Shown piece by piece: positions 5,726 to 8,082 of a DNA stretch of 8,082 nt (the stretch's first letter is position 1; each line of letters opens with the position of its first letter). Under the pieces are notes generated by a model. That model did no database searches. It saw nothing but the letters and a program-made list of their open reading frames with translations, and was not told the DNA's origin. Both the position numbers and the translations under genes were made by a program. The stretch spans positions 1-8,082 of the forward strand of contig JAJZYC010000062.1 in NCBI GenBank assembly GCA_021806125.1, written 5' to 3'. The DNA comes from a bacterium (GTDB lineage Bacteria; SZUA-79; Acidulodesulfobacterales; Acidulodesulfobacteraceae).

Positions 5726-7216
5726 TTATAAACCGCCTATTTCCATCTTTACTTTATTTATGAGCCCTTCCGTTTTCTTCTTAGCCTTGCTTTCCGCATA
5801 AATTCTTAGGACGGGCTCCGTCCCGGAAGGGCGTATTAAAAGCCATGAACCGTCTTTGTATCCGAACTTAAAACCGTCTATAAAATTGGAAGAAACCAAA
5901 TTATTTTTAAACGGTATGCCGAAACTGCCGCTTTTCAGTTTTTCTATCAAACGCCTTTTCCTGTTGTCATCCAAATGCAAATCTTCCCTAACGTACGAAT
6001 AAGGATAAGGTTCGTTAAATATGCCGTTTAAAATCTCATTTAAGTTTTTTCCGGTTTTAATTATAATTTTAAGGAGCAGAAGCGCGTTAAAAATACCATC
6101 CCTTTCAGGTAAATGAGAAGCTATACCTATTCCGCCGGATTCTTCGCCGCCCATAAATACATCGTTTCCGTCTTTCGTCATAAGAGCGGCAATATTTTTA
6201 AACCCTATCGGAACTTCATGCAGTTCGATATTATGCTCTTTGCAGATATCGTCTATAGATTTAGATACGGAAACGGTTTTAACAACGCTGCCTGAACGGC
6301 CTTCCTTTATTAGATAATCTAAAATTATCGAAAAAATTTTATGGGAATCGATAAAATTGCCTTCGCAATCTACCGCACCTATTCTATCGGCATCCCCATC
6401 GGTAGCAAAACCGACCGCAAACTTATTTTTAATACCTTTTTTTTTCAAAGACGATTTCAATTTATGCAGATTGCTGTCTATCGGTTCAGGATTCAATCCT
6501 GGAAACGCGGGATTGACGGCATTGTTTATAGAGCTATGTTTAATAGAAAATTTTTTTAATACGGAAGACAGATATCCTATGCCGGCGCCGAACATCGGGT
6601 CTATAACAACTTCTAACGTTTTTAATAAATCTTTATCCCCCCCGCCTACTGCTTTATCTAATTCAGTTAAATCAATTATGCGGCGTATGTAATCTTTCTT
6701 AAAATCGGCATACTGAAAATTATTATTGTCCGGATAATCTAATTCGGTCCGGCCGACATAATAGCTTTTGCCTTTGCTTTTTTTACTAAAATCGGAACCG
6801 TTGACTATTTTTTCTATTTTTTTTACTTCGGATTCAAGCATAGAAGAGCCGAACGGGCTTTTGAATTTTAATCCGTTGAACATATAAGGATTATGGCTCG
6901 CGGTTATCATCACGCCGGCAGCGCATTTTTTGTATTTAACGAAGTAGGATAAAACGGGGGACGGACAAAAATTATCGCTCAATACGACTTTTATTCCCGA
7001 AGAAACAAGAGACTCGGCGGCGGCGGCGGCAAATTCTTTAGATAAAAACCTTGTATCGTAACCTATAGCAACGGTTTTTGAAGTATTATCTTTTAAATAT
7101 TCTGCCAATGAATAACTGATGCGGCTGACGGCGTTAAACGTAAAATTATCCCCGATGATGCCTCTGAATCCGTCGGTGCCGAAGTTAATCGATATAGGCT
7201 GTAGTGCCGAAATCAT
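5726..7216 (-). CDS. Phosphoglucomutase/phosphomannomutase (alpha-D-phosphohexomutase family)
   Basis: This cytoplasmic enzyme moves a phosphate between C1 and C6 of a hexose, feeding sugar-nucleotide, glycogen and envelope synthesis. All four active-site regions are present in the 496-residue protein. These are TASHNP with the phosphoserine at 107, the magnesium loop DGDADR (273-278), the sugar-specificity loop GGEESGG (356-362) and the phosphate-binding RPSGTEP (462-468). INFGTDGFRG (10-19) is the usual N-terminus and supports this start, although no Shine-Dalgarno sequence precedes the ATG. The GEESGG loop followed by SHLPERDGI (367-375) favours glucose phosphates, whereas the well-known dual-specificity PMM/PGM enzymes have GEMSGH. 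Specificity remains inferred. The protein is somewhat longer than the common 450-470 residues, with a Lys-rich insertion near residues 140-200. Confidence 0.94.
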   Translation of the reverse strand: MISALQPISINFGTDGFRGIIGDNFTFNAVSRISYSLAEYLKDNTSKTVAIGYDTRFLSKEFAAAAAESLVSSGIKVVLSDNFCPSPVLSYFVKYKKCAAGVMITASHNPYMFNGLKFKSPFGSSMLESEVKKIEKIVNGSDFSKKSKGKSYYVGRTELDYPDNNNFQYADFKKDYIRRIIDLTELDKAVGGGDKDLLKTLEVVIDPMFGAGIGYLSSVLKKFSIKHSSINNAVNPAFPGLNPEPIDSNLHKLKSSLKKKGIKNKFAVGFATDGDADRIGAVDCEGNFIDSHKIFSIILDYLIKEGRSGSVVKTVSVSKSIDDICKEHNIELHEVPIGFKNIAALMTKDGNDVFMGGEESGGIGIASHLPERDGIFNALLLLKIIIKTGKNLNEILNGIFNEPYPYSYVREDLHLDDNRKRRLIEKLKSGSFGIPFKNNLVSSNFIDGFKFGYKDGSWLLIRPSGTEPVLRIYAESKAKKKTEGLINKVKMEIGGL

Positions 7217-7420
7217 TTATTTTTATATAAAAATATCCGATAAAATAAAATTAAAATATTGCTATAAAAATTTTAAATAATATCGGACTTAAAAGCAAGA
7301 AATATTTGTAATTTATATTTATAATGTTACCATAAACTACAATCCATGGATGGATTAATAATATGCAAATATCCGAAATTTTTGGAGCATTACCATTATT
7401 GTGCCATAAAGCCGTCGCCT
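7217..7420. other. Intergenic region between fdhE and the phosphohexomutase gene
   Basis: This 204-base AT-rich gap holds a candidate promoter for the phosphohexomutase (7270-7298). It has two direct copies of AAATATCCGA (7231-7240 and 7367-7376) and a shorter inverted copy TATCGGA (7281-7287). There is also a 7-bp dyad AATCCAT-GG-ATGGATT (7341-7356). A 40-codon plus-strand reading frame (7346-7468) runs into the antisense of fdhE and lacks support as a gene. I see no RNA gene or classical terminator. Confidence 0.5.
7270..7298 (-). promoter_or_regulatory. Candidate promoter of the phosphohexomutase gene
   Basis: On the minus strand TTGCTT (7293-7298) is followed by a 17-base spacer and TAAAAT (7270-7275). 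The -10 matches five of six consensus bases and the -35 three of six. The leader would be about 45-50 bases. The call is tentative because the surroundings are almost pure A/T. Confidence 0.35.
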
Positions 7421-8082
7421 TTAGGAGTGAGGGGGTATGTCAGAAGCTGTATTTGCCGAAATTTCTAAGGGCATATTTTTACGCATCCAGATATCGAAAG
7501 GGATGGTAAGAATATCCTCGATTTCGGGTATAAGAGCTTGATTATTTCTAAGGTCAATTATCTTAAAATAATTTCCGCATATCTTACAGTATCGCAAACT
7601 GGCATCGCTATATTTATCGGATTTGAAAATTTCCAACATTGACGGATCTTCTTCGCCGCAAAAAACACACTGAACCCTGTAATATCTCCATGTGCTTCCG
7701 CACTTCGAGCATTCAAGCATTAAATAATTTTGCGTTTCGTCGTCGGATTTTAAAAAACCGTATGAAGGCTCGCTGCCGCAAAAAGAACAGATATTCTCAA
7801 AATTATCGATGCCGTCCTCAGTATATTCGGCAATGCTCTGCCTATCTTTACTCCTCAGGTCAATAGCCATAGACTCCAAAAACGGCCTTAAAAATCCATC
7901 GAATAAAATAATTGCATCCGTTTTCAGGTGCGTTAAATAATCATAATTATGATTAAAGAAATTGCGCACATATTTCTTTATATCATTATTTAAGCCGGAT
8001 GAAATGTCGTACGGGATATTTTTAATAAAAAAATCTAACAAATTTGCTATCCTGTCGGTATTAATGCTCAGGTTTCGGATAA
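7421..8082 (-). CDS. fdhE: Formate dehydrogenase accessory protein FdhE-like, 5' end beyond the window
   Basis: FdhE proteins are cytoplasmic iron-binding factors needed for maturation of respiratory formate dehydrogenases. The reading frame is open to the window edge; the TTG at 8041 is not a convincing start, because codons continue upstream (reading IRNLSINTDRIANLL before it). About 220 residues are visible and the family is usually 260-310, so the N-terminus is missing. Numbered from that TTG, four C-x2-C pairs at Cys 85/88, 111/114, 125/128 and 152/155 form the rubredoxin-like zinc-ribbon pattern of the family. The sequences around them (CSFCGS, CSKCGSTWRY, CVFCGE, CKICGNYFK) fit well. 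IEDILTIPFDIWM (174-186) matches the usual C-terminal end. About 12 further residues (ISANTASDIPPHS) look like a non-conserved tail. No formate dehydrogenase gene is visible in the window. Confidence 0.85.
   Translation of the reverse strand, partial: IRNLSINTDRIANLLDFFIKNIPYDISSGLNNDIKKYVRNFFNHNYDYLTHLKTDAIILFDGFLRPFLESMAIDLRSKDRQSIAEYTEDGIDNFENICSFCGSEPSYGFLKSDDETQNYLMLECSKCGSTWRYYRVQCVFCGEEDPSMLEIFKSDKYSDASLRYCKICGNYFKIIDLRNNQALIPEIEDILTIPFDIWMRKNMPLEISANTASDIPPHS

Noticed and set aside
7346..7468. 40-codon plus-strand frame starting in the fdhE-phosphohexomutase gap
   Set aside because: It has no ribosome-binding site, it runs into antisense of fdhE, and its peptide is not recognisable.
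1..8082. CRISPR arrays, tRNA or rRNA genes, phage genes, defence or toxin-antitoxin systems
   Set aside because: Reading both strands gave no regularly spaced repeats, no RNA gene signature and no proteins of these kinds.

Overview
The window is an AT-rich stretch of a bacterial chromosome carrying mostly housekeeping genes: the 5' part of groEL, groES, a two-gene ABC exporter, dCTP deaminase, a LOG-family nucleotide hydrolase, a 2[4Fe-4S] ferredoxin, enolase, a phosphohexomutase and an FdhE-type formate dehydrogenase maturation protein. The CIRCE operator on groESL, the NodI/NodJ-type exporter, the Chromatium-type ferredoxin and fdhE together suggest an anaerobic or microaerophilic Gram-negative bacterium with formate dehydrogenase. 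A low-GC member of the former Deltaproteobacteria is my best guess. This is an inference from gene content, not a placement.

Layout. Positions 1-818 hold groES-groEL on the minus strand, transcribed from a promoter at about 919-947 with a CIRCE operator at 885-911. Positions 819-1136 are a divergent, very AT-rich control region. From about 1097 a plus-strand promoter drives the exporter operon: the ATPase at 1137-1859, then the permease whose GTG start directly follows the ATPase stop. That operon meets the minus-strand genes tail to tail with only 7 bases between stop codons (2658-2664). Everything from 2665 to the window end is on the minus strand. In transcription order it reads fdhE (entering from beyond 8082), phosphohexomutase, eno, ferredoxin, LOG-family gene, dcd. 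A perfect 18-bp inverted repeat lies between the ferredoxin and LOG genes. Promoter-like sequences precede the phosphohexomutase and eno.

How the genes relate. GroES and GroEL form the heat-shock chaperonin, probably repressed by HrcA. Enolase and the phosphohexomutase belong to central carbon and sugar-phosphate metabolism. dCTP deaminase and the LOG-family enzyme act on nucleotides. The ferredoxin and FdhE point to low-potential redox metabolism including formate oxidation. The minus-strand genes look like several small transcription units rather than one pathway.

I found no phage, CRISPR, defence or transposase gene and no RNA gene, and I do not see a previously undescribed system. The items most worth a second look are the 18-bp inverted repeat, the split between genes with strong and absent Shine-Dalgarno sequences, and the odd 3' end of fdhE.
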